From the NCBI GenBank assembly GCA_009776445.1, contig WRNV01000019.1, positions 1-32,608 on the forward strand: a stretch of 32,608 nt of DNA, read 5' to 3'. The translations under genes were made by a program, and so were the position numbers. Positions 23,192 through 31,109 of this stretch are shown piece by piece. Each line of letters begins with the position of its first letter. Within the stretch, counting starts at the first letter, position 1. This stretch comes from Oscillospiraceae bacterium (GTDB lineage: Bacteria; Bacillota; Clostridia; Oscillospirales; Oscillospiraceae). Under the pieces are notes generated by a model, which was not told the DNA's origin, did not search any database, and worked only from the letters and a program-made list of their open reading frames with translations.

Positions 23192-24355
23192 TCACACGGT
23201 AAAAATCAAAGGCGTTACAGTTTCGGTAACCTTCCCTATCGTGTAATTGTTATCAATGAGGAACGAAATAATCCCTGGAAGCATCGACGCCGTGCCTTCC
23301 GAGCAAGAAAACATGAGGTTGCGTCGCGCGTCATTTTCTGTAGGGATCGTTACAATGACGTCGTCAGCCGATCGGGTTTCGTGATCAGCAATATCTTGTG
23401 GGCATTTCCACAGTATCAGCCCTTTTTCTTCCATTACCGTCCTATCATCAAGAACTGATTCATAAGCTGACACAAGCAGTGTTTTAATCTTTGCCGCCTC
23501 GAAGAGCAACTGGGACGTTTCGAGATATTCCTCATACGTTCCCTCCGTAAGCATAATGCCTATCATGTGTCCACTGCCCGATATCCTTCTGATAAGCCCA
23601 GGGTTTTTATGTATATCGTCCGAATTCACGAAAAAGCACGAATGATACCCCATATCAGCTTGAATATCGAGCAAATCCAGTATTCCACCCGCGTTTTCCG
23701 CTGAAATATCGAAAAAATTGAGATATATTGTTATGCTACTGTAATCTGGTGGTGTTTCTTCTACAGGGGGCAGGGACGAAATATCATCGACTGGAGGCGG
23801 GGGTAGCGGCGTATCCGACGCGTAATACTCGTTATATCCAGCTTGCAGGGCATTTTTATTAAGGCTAACAAATGTCGGATTATTAAGGCTCGCGCTTGAT
23901 ATTATCCTAATTATCAACATCTTTTCTCTTGAAATAATATCATTTGGCACCTCAATGATATCATACGTCATACTGAAATAATTGCAGCTTTGCCGTAGCG
24001 GTACGTAAAATCTGTCGCCTATCCTCTTCGCGGACGGCCAGTTCAGAGTGTTCCCGTCCTGGTCCACAGTGATTCCGGTTGCTGTGAAGAAATCGACATA
24101 TCTTCTGACCCCTCTGTATAGCCTCACAAACTCCGATACATTCGAGCCAAACGAAAAAACGCCTAGCCCCTCCATAACTTTGACCGGCACGAAAAATTCG
24201 CCGTTGCTGATATATGGCATAGTATCAGTCTCAAAGGACAGCAAATTATCATTTACCGCCATAAAGTACGGAGCGATTGTGGCACGCGTAACGGTCGTAG
24301 GTATCGCCGCCATAACAACAAGCGCGACAAAAGCCGATATGATTCTCTTTTTCAT
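23192..24355 (-). CDS. Secreted protein: stalk-like domain plus degenerate NodB-like (polysaccharide deacetylase) fold
   Basis: A 387-residue exported protein. A signal peptide covers residues 1-26 (MKKRIISAFVALVVMAAIPT). Residues 30-155 resemble the copper amine oxidase N-terminal-like domain of Firmicutes surface proteins (VNDNLLSFETDTMPYISNGE, FYVPLRQ), a non-enzymatic module. A Pro-rich linker (180-206) leads to residues 208-387, which follow the NodB pattern: ITIYLNFFDISAEN where TFDDGP is expected, GILDLLDIQ, CFFVNSDDIHKNPGLIRRIS and GHMIGIM where the His-x3-His metal pair would be. The catalytic Asp and metal His residues seem to be missing, so it is probably not an active deacetylase. 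I chose ATG at 24355, 6 nt after GGAGG. Its left neighbour on the transcript side is the repeat-rich gap, so it probably has its own promoter. Confidence 0.75.
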   Translation of the reverse strand: MKKRIISAFVALVVMAAIPTTVTRATIAPYFMAVNDNLLSFETDTMPYISNGEFFVPVKVMEGLGVFSFGSNVSEFVRLYRGVRRYVDFFTATGITVDQDGNTLNWPSAKRIGDRFYVPLRQSCNYFSMTYDIIEVPNDIISREKMLIIRIISSASLNNPTFVSLNKNALQAGYNEYYASDTPLPPPPVDDISSLPPVEETPPDYSSITIYLNFFDISAENAGGILDLLDIQADMGYHSCFFVNSDDIHKNPGLIRRISGSGHMIGIMLTEGTYEEYLETSQLLFEAAKIKTLLVSAYESVLDDRTVMEEKGLILWKCPQDIADHETRSADDVIVTIPTENDARRNLMFSCSEGTASMLPGIISFLIDNNYTIGKVTETVTPLIFTV

Positions 24356-24452
24356 CGCCAACCTCCATTGTTCACAATCCCTATGACCCTAATAATAACA
24401 CACCGCAAACCAGAACACAAGAAACACAAAGGGACGTGGGGATTGTTCTCCT

Positions 24453-24488
24453 GTGTTTTGGCTACACTTCAGAGGGTATCCAAAACAC
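24453..24488. repeat. 9-bp inverted repeat beside the 87-bp element
   Basis: GTGTTTTGG (24453-24461) and CCAAAACAC (24480-24488) are perfectly inverted around 18 nt and end 1 bp before the next palindrome. Confidence 0.75.
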
Positions 24489-24489
24489 C

Positions 24490-24576
24490 CGTCTTTGCGA
24501 GTGCAACGAAGCAATCCACGCGCCAATTGTAAGGTTTGCGTCTGGATTGCCACGTCGCAAGCTCCTCGCAATGACG
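24490..24576. repeat. 87-bp palindromic intergenic element (CGTCATTGCGAG type)
   Basis: The outer arms are CGTCTTTGCGAG (24490-24501) and CTCGCAATGACG (24565-24576); the inner arms are GCAATCCA (24511-24518) and TGGATTGC (24543-24550). The reverse complement begins CGTCATTGCGAGGAGC. I recall this motif as a dispersed intergenic repeat in many unrelated bacteria, but have not checked it. It codes for nothing. Confidence 0.8.
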
Positions 24577-24669
24577 GAATTATGTTATTTTACGTCAATT
24601 TCCTAATACCCTATGAACTGTAACGTGTTTTGGAATTTTCACAGACTGCTAATTTGCAGCTCTTTTTTA

Positions 24670-24734
24670 TTACGCGCTGATACTTGTCTGAGCAATTACG
24701 TCATTTTGGCACAACTCCACTTTAACGCGCTAAA
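24670..24734. repeat. Palindromic repeat element, copy 2 (diverged)
   Basis: It shares TCATTTTGGCACAA (24701-24714) with the reverse complement of copy 1, and in the same register GCAATT, ACTTTAA and GCGCTAAA. The left arm (TTACGCGCTGATA) has lost most of its pairing to the right arm (TTTAACGCGCTAAA). Confidence 0.75.
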
Positions 24735-24818
24735 TTCTTCCGATCTTGTGCTGTCTAACCACTCATTCCCATGGCAATAGAGCATCGATGTCAATTACCT
24801 GATCTACTTGTCTCTATT

Positions 24819-27800
24819 TTATTGCTCTAAGAAAAGCGTCAACATAGTAGCAATTTCAGCTCTTGTGGCATTTCCTTTCGGATCAAATAGGTTTCCTGGT
24901 TTACCATTGATAATACCACCTCGGAAAAACGCCACAATTGCTTCTTTCGCATAGTCGGCTATGTCCGCTTCATCAATGAAATTGACATTTGTCCGTGTAA
25001 CTGGAAGTTCTACTCCAGAATATATGGCAAACCGATAGAAAATAGCTACCACGTCTTGACGCGAAATATTATCTTCTGGCCCAAAATTACCGTTACCATA
25101 ACCGTACACAATTTCATTGGCCGCCGCCCACTTTACTGCGTCAGCGTAATATTTTTCATCGGAAACGTCATCAAACGGATTCATAAGTCCACTTATGTCC
25201 GGCAAACCCTCCATGCGATACAGCACCGTAACAAACATTCCGCGCGTTATGGGCGTATTCGGGCTAAACTCGTTCGCCGACGTGCCAACCATTAGCCCCT
25301 GTTTATACGCGAATATAACGCTGTCGTAATACCAGTCGTCATCCTTTACATCGATAAACGGGACATCCAGGCTCAAGAGGTCGTCCAATGGCGGGACATC
25401 ATCAGGAATAGTTTGAGCGCCATCGGCTGACCCGTCGCCAGTATTGCCTGCGTTGTTCACTTTAACACCCGTTTCAGGTGCGGTCGCCGCCGCAACGGTC
25501 AGCGTAGCGGTGCCTGCCAAAGACGAAGCGAGGTGGTTAGTCCCTTCCCCGCGCATTGCGGAAATGCCAGTAACTCCGGCTCCAACCAGAGTTATCACTC
25601 CGGTTACGAGGTCAATTCTCGCCACGCTTTCGTTGGAACTGGTAAATGTGAAGGCACCGTCGCCGTCGCCACCAGAGGTTATAACTGTCGGCGGTGTTTG
25701 CCCCATCACAGCAGTATCGCTGGACAGCGTTGCCGTAACCGGCGTCGTCTGGTTGATCTTGCTTATTATTAATACCCCAGGTTCAATCGTTACATCATAG
25801 TTGACGCTGTTTGAAACGCCATAAATCACGTTATAATAAAAGCCGGCGTTCGCGTTCTCATTAATGTCGCATATAAGTGTGACCGCCAGATCGTTCGCCG
25901 TGTCGTCCCCGACCAAATCTTCGAAACTGTCTCGTAATGAAAATGTCAGCAGCGGATTCGGCTCGCCGTAACCACGGGTTTGCATGTCCGCCCAAACCTT
26001 AATGGGCTTTTTACTGACAGCTAACCTGTCCTTCCCGTCCACAGTAACGGAATAGTTGCCGTTATTGCCAAGACCGGTTGAAGAGATGACATCATAGAAT
26101 CCGACACTGCTCCTGTCAGTAGCAACTGATACCAATGCTAATCCAAGGTCATCAACGGTGTCAGAACCAACCAGGCTATCACAATCCGCAGTAAAGATTG
26201 GGTTGGGCTGTCCGTAAATCTTAGCCGCAGGACTGACTTCAACAGTTATAGTCTTTCTATCCATCGTAGGCGTAACAATAATGTCTGTGACTGCGGAGAA
26301 GTCCTGGTTTTCCGGTGTAAACTTCACTTTGTACGCAGATGTAGCGACTACTGTGGGATAAATCGAATCCGGATCGGTTTCATCCCATGAAAATGAGCCG
26401 GGCACAATAGACTCTCCGCCTGTCAACTCCATGCTGAGAAGACTGTCGCCGTATGTGCCACTTGAGATTGGGGGAGCAATTATCGCCAACAAGCCCATCG
26501 CCACATTAACCGTGCATATCGGCGCTGGTAGATTGTCATCATTATTAACGCCTACAGGTAGGACCCCCCATGCCGCCGTAAATATGTAATCCCCGGCTGT
26601 ACTCGCGTTATAGCCATCAGTGTCGGCCCATGTGACCGGAACAGATACAACAGTATCGTATCCATCGTCAACCGTCACATCTATCTGAGAAGGCAATGCT
26701 GCAATAACAGCCGCCGCAGTTTGGTATTGAACATTATTGTGTACGACATCACCGGTCTGCGTCAACGTTACAGGTTCATAGGCTTTTAAGGGATATGTAA
26801 CACTCACTGTTTTCACAACCGTCACCGGAACCTCGATAAAAATGCTGCTGTTTTGCGCTAGTTCCGCTCGGATCATAGTGCTGCCGCTCTTTACAGCCGT
26901 CACGACCCCGGATTGGTTGACTGTCACAACATCTGTGTCATAAGATGACCACAGAACGGTTTTGTCTCCGATGTCAACGTTCACCGTGGCGGTAAGGTAT
27001 CCGACCGGACTGTCGATCAGCTCCAAAGACGCCGGGAAAACAACCAGTGGCGGAAGTAGCGGCGGTATCCTTTGGGGGGTGTAAGTAAAGTGAGATGGAT
27101 ACAAAATTTTCAACTTTATAACGTCAATAGCCTGCATAAACGCAGAACCGGGAGTCAAATCCAAGTAGTTATTTTCACAAGACAATTCTGACCATCGATT
27201 ACTCACACCTAATCCCAAATACATCAAATCATTATTTTGGCAATATAGTATAATCAAAGAAGTGTGCCCGCTTACATCAAGACTTTTAATGTTATTACCA
27301 CGGCAATCTAAATACTCCAACCGGTCTGCCTGTGATACATCCAGGATACTAAGATGATTTCCATGGCAATCTAGTCTATACAACTTGCTTAAACCTGTTA
27401 GGTCAATTGACTGTAGATTATTGTTTATGAGAATGAGGTTTTCTATATTGATCGATCCGCTAAGATTAATTCCCTCTAGCATCGTCCCACTTATGCTTAC
27501 AATACTTAAATTAACTAAGTTGCTCGCGTTAAAATGTTCTATTGGGGAATTGCCAACAGTCACTTTTGACAATGATGTTAATTGTGACAGATCCAGCTCC
27601 TTCATATTTGCGTTATAAAGAATTAAGTTTTCCAATGTAGAAAAATATGAGAGTTCCGACATATCCGTTACATTATTATTATATATGCCCAATGATTCGA
27701 TTATCGCTAAATCATCCGGGTATATATCGGAATTGGATGTGTACCCCGCGTAAAGCGAACTGCGGCGTTTTAAATGATCTACAACTTCTTGCTTGAAAAC

Positions 27801-30185
27801 CATGTCCTTAAACACAATGGGCATAGCGACAAAGGACACGTTTACAATACAATCCGCAGTTATGGACGGGTTCTCGGCGGATATTGCCGTGATGACTATG
27901 CTGCCATCGCTCTTGGCTGTAATAACCCCGTCTTTGGAGACAACGGCTACATCCTCATTACTGCTTTTCCAATTAACTTTCTTGTTTGTCGCGTTTGATG
28001 GAGTGACTTCGGCCTTGATGGTCCTTAGCTCTCGTTTGTTCATCGATATGACCGTGTCGGACAAAGTGATACCGTTTGTATGCACATACGTTAACTGAGG
28101 AGTATACTGACATATGGCGGCTTTTTGCTCTACAATGTCCAACTTGTCTCTGAGGGTGGAACCAGGCGAAACATTGAGATAATTATGGTCTATTATCATG
28201 GTTTCCCAATCATTTTCCGGATCAAAATCCAGATTAGCCAGCATATTATCGGAACATATCAGCGTTGTCAGAGACGGCAGCATACTTACGTCGATCTCAC
28301 TTATTGAGTTGCCGAGGCATTCAAGCAAGACCAAATTCGTGAAATATTCAATACCATCCAGGTTTTCGATGTTTCTGTGACTCATGGAAAGTTTCGGCAG
28401 TTTTTGGACATCATCTGGATATATCTCCGACTCTAATGTATAGTCGATATACTTACGCGGATCCTCGCCGGGCATGGACATAAATAATTGCTGGAGAGCA
28501 GAAATGACTACTTGCTTAAACACCATATCGGTGAAATTTACTTGTGGGAGTTCTCCGCTGACCGTTATAACACAGTCCGCCCGAATTGTGCTATCATACA
28601 TGGATACTGCTGTGACAACTGCCGTACCGTCTGCAATGCCTGTAACCATGCCAGATGAGGTCACCGAGGCCACAGCCGGATTATTGGATGAAAATCGGAC
28701 GCGCTTATTTGTCGCGTTTGACGGGGATATGGTTGCCTTTATCGCAAGGCTTTCACGTTTCCTCACATCCATGCTACTGTTACTCAACGCAATGTCCTCC
28801 ACCGGTACGAAAGTTACGGGTGTTAGCGCCTTATAAGCGTTAAGCCTTCCTCCGCTTATTGTTCTGTTTTCAAGTGAAGGTATTTCATCACTGTTCCAAA
28901 CAATCTGAGCAATTATCTCATCTATCGTAAGCGCTGGGTTGCTTGCCATGATGACCGCCGCAGCGCCAGTCACATGGGGCGCCGCCATAGACGTCCCGTT
29001 CATTGTTATATAATCATTGCCTGGATATGTACTGAGTATATTACTCCCTGGCGCGGCGATGTGAACGGTATTTGGGCCATAGTTGGAAAAGCCCGACAAA
29101 CTGTCTGAAAAATCAGTCGACGCCACCGATATAACATTAGCGCAATCGTAATTTGAAGGATAGTGAGGCGCAATGTCGTTATTCGTTCCATAATCATTCC
29201 CGGCTGCGGCGACAAATATACCGTTGCAGTTTTCTATCGCCTGCAGAAATATTTCGCTATATTCCTCACCTCCATAGCTATTATTGGTGATCGGGAACCC
29301 CATCATGGCGGCGTAGTTCACAGCTCTGATTGAATTAGATACATTTCCATAGCCTGTGTAGTCAAGCGTCTTGAGTGGAACCAGTTTTACGTTCCACGCA
29401 ACTCCGGCGACTCCGATCCCGTTATCTCCTACCGCTCCAATCGTCCCCGCCACATGAGTGCCGTGTCCATTATCATCAAATGGATTGTTGTTGTCATCGA
29501 CAAAATTCCACCCGCATATGTCGTCCACAAACCCGTTCCCGTCTGAATCCGTCCCGTCTAACACCTCGTCCGTGTTCTTCCAGATATTCGCGGCAAGGTC
29601 AGGGTGATTAATGTCAATGCCTGTGTCGATCACTGCCACTACAATGGAGGAACAGTCAATTTTCAGATCCCACACGTCAGGGGCGGAAATCTTTTCCATT
29701 CCGTACAACTGGTCGCAATAAGGGTCATTGGGGATGTAATCCGCCGCTAATATGTAGTCAGGTTCCGCGATCTCGATATTCGGCAGACTGTTTAACAATT
29801 CCACGGCCTCCGCCACACTCCGCTCCCCCGTGTTTTTGAGCTTTAGCAAGAGCGTTTGTGATGTGTTCTGAGATGCACGTTGCACTCCGCCACTTCGTCT
29901 GCTGGGATTCATGTCAAGGCTTTTGACTTCTTCGATCTCCAGCCCGCCAAAATCATATTGATCTTCCCCGTCGACAGACGAGGCGGCCATGCTCATTCCC
30001 GACGCTTTGGTTTTCACTATGACCCTGTCGGGTGCAAATGGCGCGCTACTTTCAAATTCCCCGTTTAAAGGAGGTCTGTGATCCCAGTTTTCGTCATTAG
30101 TTGAGTTTTGTATATTCGCAGCAAACCCACTGCCAGGGAAGACAATACATAAAGTAAGAAAGAAAGCTAAAATTCGCTTGTTCAT
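24819..30185 (-). CDS. Giant secreted subtilisin-like protease with Ig-like, LRR, MBG and SLH modules
   Basis: A 1788-residue cell-surface serine peptidase of family S8. A signal peptide (1-23) and a propeptide-like region (50-150) precede the catalytic domain with Asp187 (VAVIDTGIDINHPDLA), His241 (NGHGTHVAGT) and Ser399 (MNGTSMAAPHVTG). Then come two Big_2-plus-LRR modules (463-696 and 703-1036), a third Big_2-like domain (1046-1130), an Ig-like domain, two MBG-type repeats that both contain YGQPNP or YGEPNP (about 1240-1420), another Big-like domain, and three C-terminal SLH repeats (last ~190 residues; FIDVKDDDWYYDSVIFAY) that bind pyruvylated cell-wall polymer. I chose the ATG at 30185, 9 nt after GGAG. 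Adhesion or degradation of host or plant proteins is inferred. Confidence 0.95.
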   Translation of the reverse strand: MNKRILAFFLTLCIVFPGSGFAANIQNSTNDENWDHRPPLNGEFESSAPFAPDRVIVKTKASGMSMAASSVDGEDQYDFGGLEIEEVKSLDMNPSRRSGGVQRASQNTSQTLLLKLKNTGERSVAEAVELLNSLPNIEIAEPDYILAADYIPNDPYCDQLYGMEKISAPDVWDLKIDCSSIVVAVIDTGIDINHPDLAANIWKNTDEVLDGTDSDGNGFVDDICGWNFVDDNNNPFDDNGHGTHVAGTIGAVGDNGIGVAGVAWNVKLVPLKTLDYTGYGNVSNSIRAVNYAAMMGFPITNNSYGGEEYSEIFLQAIENCNGIFVAAAGNDYGTNNDIAPHYPSNYDCANVISVASTDFSDSLSGFSNYGPNTVHIAAPGSNILSTYPGNDYITMNGTSMAAPHVTGAAAVIMASNPALTIDEIIAQIVWNSDEIPSLENRTISGGRLNAYKALTPVTFVPVEDIALSNSSMDVRKRESLAIKATISPSNATNKRVRFSSNNPAVASVTSSGMVTGIADGTAVVTAVSMYDSTIRADCVITVSGELPQVNFTDMVFKQVVISALQQLFMSMPGEDPRKYIDYTLESEIYPDDVQKLPKLSMSHRNIENLDGIEYFTNLVLLECLGNSISEIDVSMLPSLTTLICSDNMLANLDFDPENDWETMIIDHNYLNVSPGSTLRDKLDIVEQKAAICQYTPQLTYVHTNGITLSDTVISMNKRELRTIKAEVTPSNATNKKVNWKSSNEDVAVVSKDGVITAKSDGSIVITAISAENPSITADCIVNVSFVAMPIVFKDMVFKQEVVDHLKRRSSLYAGYTSNSDIYPDDLAIIESLGIYNNNVTDMSELSYFSTLENLILYNANMKELDLSQLTSLSKVTVGNSPIEHFNASNLVNLSIVSISGTMLEGINLSGSINIENLILINNNLQSIDLTGLSKLYRLDCHGNHLSILDVSQADRLEYLDCRGNNIKSLDVSGHTSLIILYCQNNDLMYLGLGVSNRWSELSCENNYLDLTPGSAFMQAIDVIKLKILYPSHFTYTPQRIPPLLPPLVVFPASLELIDSPVGYLTATVNVDIGDKTVLWSSYDTDVVTVNQSGVVTAVKSGSTMIRAELAQNSSIFIEVPVTVVKTVSVTYPLKAYEPVTLTQTGDVVHNNVQYQTAAAVIAALPSQIDVTVDDGYDTVVSVPVTWADTDGYNASTAGDYIFTAAWGVLPVGVNNDDNLPAPICTVNVAMGLLAIIAPPISSGTYGDSLLSMELTGGESIVPGSFSWDETDPDSIYPTVVATSAYKVKFTPENQDFSAVTDIIVTPTMDRKTITVEVSPAAKIYGQPNPIFTADCDSLVGSDTVDDLGLALVSVATDRSSVGFYDVISSTGLGNNGNYSVTVDGKDRLAVSKKPIKVWADMQTRGYGEPNPLLTFSLRDSFEDLVGDDTANDLAVTLICDINENANAGFYYNVIYGVSNSVNYDVTIEPGVLIISKINQTTPVTATLSSDTAVMGQTPPTVITSGGDGDGAFTFTSSNESVARIDLVTGVITLVGAGVTGISAMRGEGTNHLASSLAGTATLTVAAATAPETGVKVNNAGNTGDGSADGAQTIPDDVPPLDDLLSLDVPFIDVKDDDWYYDSVIFAYKQGLMVGTSANEFSPNTPITRGMFVTVLYRMEGLPDISGLMNPFDDVSDEKYYADAVKWAAANEIVYGYGNGNFGPEDNISRQDVVAIFYRFAIYSGVELPVTRTNVNFIDEADIADYAKEAIVAFFRGGIINGKPGNLFDPKGNATRAEIATMLTLFLEQ

Positions 30186-30265
30186 ACGACACATCTCCTT
30201 TTAGAGTATTTTTGTCCAGTATTCTGAGATACAAATACTTTGAACGAATCTAGAATCATAGGATC

Positions 30266-30295
30266 ATTATAATACGATTAATTAATAAGTGTCAA
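30266..30295 (-). promoter_or_regulatory. Sigma-A promoter of the surface protease gene
   Basis: On the minus strand TTGACA (30295-30290), 18-nt spacer, TATAAT (30271-30266), giving a leader of about 75 nt before the ATG at 30185. Confidence 0.8.
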
Positions 30296-30620
30296 TTTTT
30301 TTGCCATTTGATTTTGAAAATTTGCTAAAAATTCACACTTCGCCCAGTGAGGAACGGCTGTTTTCAAGCATAAAAAGCAAATGCTTTTGTTCATTTTTGA
30401 GAATAATGCCTTACTTTTTGTATTAAAAAAGAACGTCTGAAGTAGCACATCAGACGTTTTGTTTTCCTATGTGGGGTACTCCTTTGACTATCCATCCGGA
30501 ACGCCCGGTCTCCCCATATACCGGATTCTATCATAATTATTTTTGAACCTCAATAACTTTTTCAAGTTTATCTATAAGCATTTTTTCCATAAATACACAT
30601 TCGTGCAAATGAACTTAAAT
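30296..30620. other. 325-bp gap between the protease promoter and rnpB promoter
   Basis: It holds the hairpin at 30432-30458 (listed separately) and a 6-bp inverted repeat ATCCGG/CCGGAT (30494-30526). No coding sequence of useful length is seen; the longest tidy reading is 17 codons on the minus strand (30537-30590). Confidence 0.5.
30432..30465. terminator. Bidirectional intrinsic terminator without an adjacent gene
   Basis: AACGTCTGA (30432-30440) pairs with TCAGACGTT (30450-30458); T-rich tails follow on the plus strand (TTTTGTTTT) and on the minus strand (CTTTTTT). No gene in the window ends here, so it may stop read-through towards rnpB or the protease promoter. Confidence 0.65.
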
Positions 30621-30649
30621 TTGACATATGCGCGCCTTCGGCATAAAAT
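30621..30649 (+). promoter_or_regulatory. Promoter of the RNase P RNA gene
   Basis: TTGACA (30621-30626), 17-nt spacer, TAAAAT (30644-30649). The predicted start, six or seven bases later, coincides with the 5' end of the RNA. Confidence 0.9.
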
Positions 30650-30655
30650 AGCGTC

Positions 30656-31023
30656 ATGAGTAAGCTGGGCAGCCGCGTAAGACGGGCGAAAGGCCGCTTA
30701 CGAGGAAAGTCCGGGCTCCATAGGGCAAGGATAACGGGTAACGCCCGCCGAAGGCGACTTTAGGACGAGTGCAACAGAGATAGACCGCCGTTATCGCGAT
30801 AGAAGCGACTACGGCAAGGGTGGAAAGGCGAGGTAAGAGCTCACCCGGCGGCTGGGAACAGTCCGCTGCTGTAAACTCTATCCGGAGCAACACCGTGGGA
30901 GAGCAGCGCCAATAAGCGCAAGGCCTGCCCAGCCGCTCTCAGGAGGTGGCTTGACCCCATCGGCAACGATGGGGCTAGATAGATGGCTGTCCACGACAGA
31001 ATCCGGCTTACAGGCTTACTCAT
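30656..31023 (+). ncRNA. rnpB: RNase P RNA, bacterial class A
   Basis: This is the catalytic RNA that matures the 5' ends of tRNAs. The ends pair as ATGAGTAAGC (30656-30665) with GCTTACTCAT (31014-31023), forming P1. Universal blocks are present: GAGGAAAGTCCGGGCTCC (from about 30701), ACAGAGATAGACCGCC (about 30773), GGTGGAAAGGCGAGGTAAGAG (about 30819) and, near the 3' end, AGATGGCTGTCCACGACAGA followed by ATCCGGCTTACAGGC. The length of about 368 nt and the presence of the GTAAGAGCTCACC block fit the ancestral A type rather than the B type of Bacillus. Minus-strand reading frames across it are shadows. A terminator follows 6 nt downstream. Confidence 0.96.
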
Positions 31024-31028
31024 ATGAA

Positions 31029-31066
31029 CAGATCCCCGACTAATCAACATCGGGGATCTGTTTCTT
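31029..31066 (+). terminator. Intrinsic terminator of rnpB
   Basis: CAGATCCCCGA (31029-31039) pairs with TCGGGGATCTG (31050-31060), an 11-bp stem with a 10-nt loop, then TTTCTT. Confidence 0.9.
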
Positions 31067-31088
31067 ATATATAGTCGCTGCCCTATTT

Positions 31089-31109
31089 GGGCAACCGCAA
31101 GGGTTGCCC
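31089..31109. repeat. Short GC hairpin repeat touching a stop codon
   Basis: GGGCAACC (31089-31096) and GGTTGCCC (31102-31109) form an 8-bp stem with loop GCAAG. On the minus strand it reads GTAGGGGCAACCCTTGCGG, a motif that I recall as a common intergenic repeat in Firmicutes. Its edge supplies the TAG stop of the Bro-N gene. Confidence 0.6.

Larger units (their letters stand above)
24356..24818. other. 463-bp intergenic region rich in inverted repeats
   Basis: There is no gene here. It contains GTGTTTTGG (24453-24461) facing CCAAAACAC (24480-24488), then the 87-bp palindromic element at 24490-24576 and copy 2 of the TTTAAAGCGC-type element at 24670-24734. A 60-codon minus reading at 24389-24571 lies inside the repeats and is not believable. 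I see no T-tailed terminator for the protease gene that ends at 24819. Confidence 0.7.

Noticed and set aside
24389-24571. 60-codon minus-strand frame
   Set aside because: It lies wholly within the palindromic repeat cluster and has no ribosome site.
30537-30590. 17-codon minus-strand frame (MEKMLIDKLEKVIEVQK)
   Set aside because: It looks protein-like but is too short, has no ribosome site, and lies between two other signals; chance or a remnant.
30654-31050. Reading frames of 69-79 codons on the minus strand
   Set aside because: They are shadows of rnpB, whose conserved blocks and paired ends are unmistakable.
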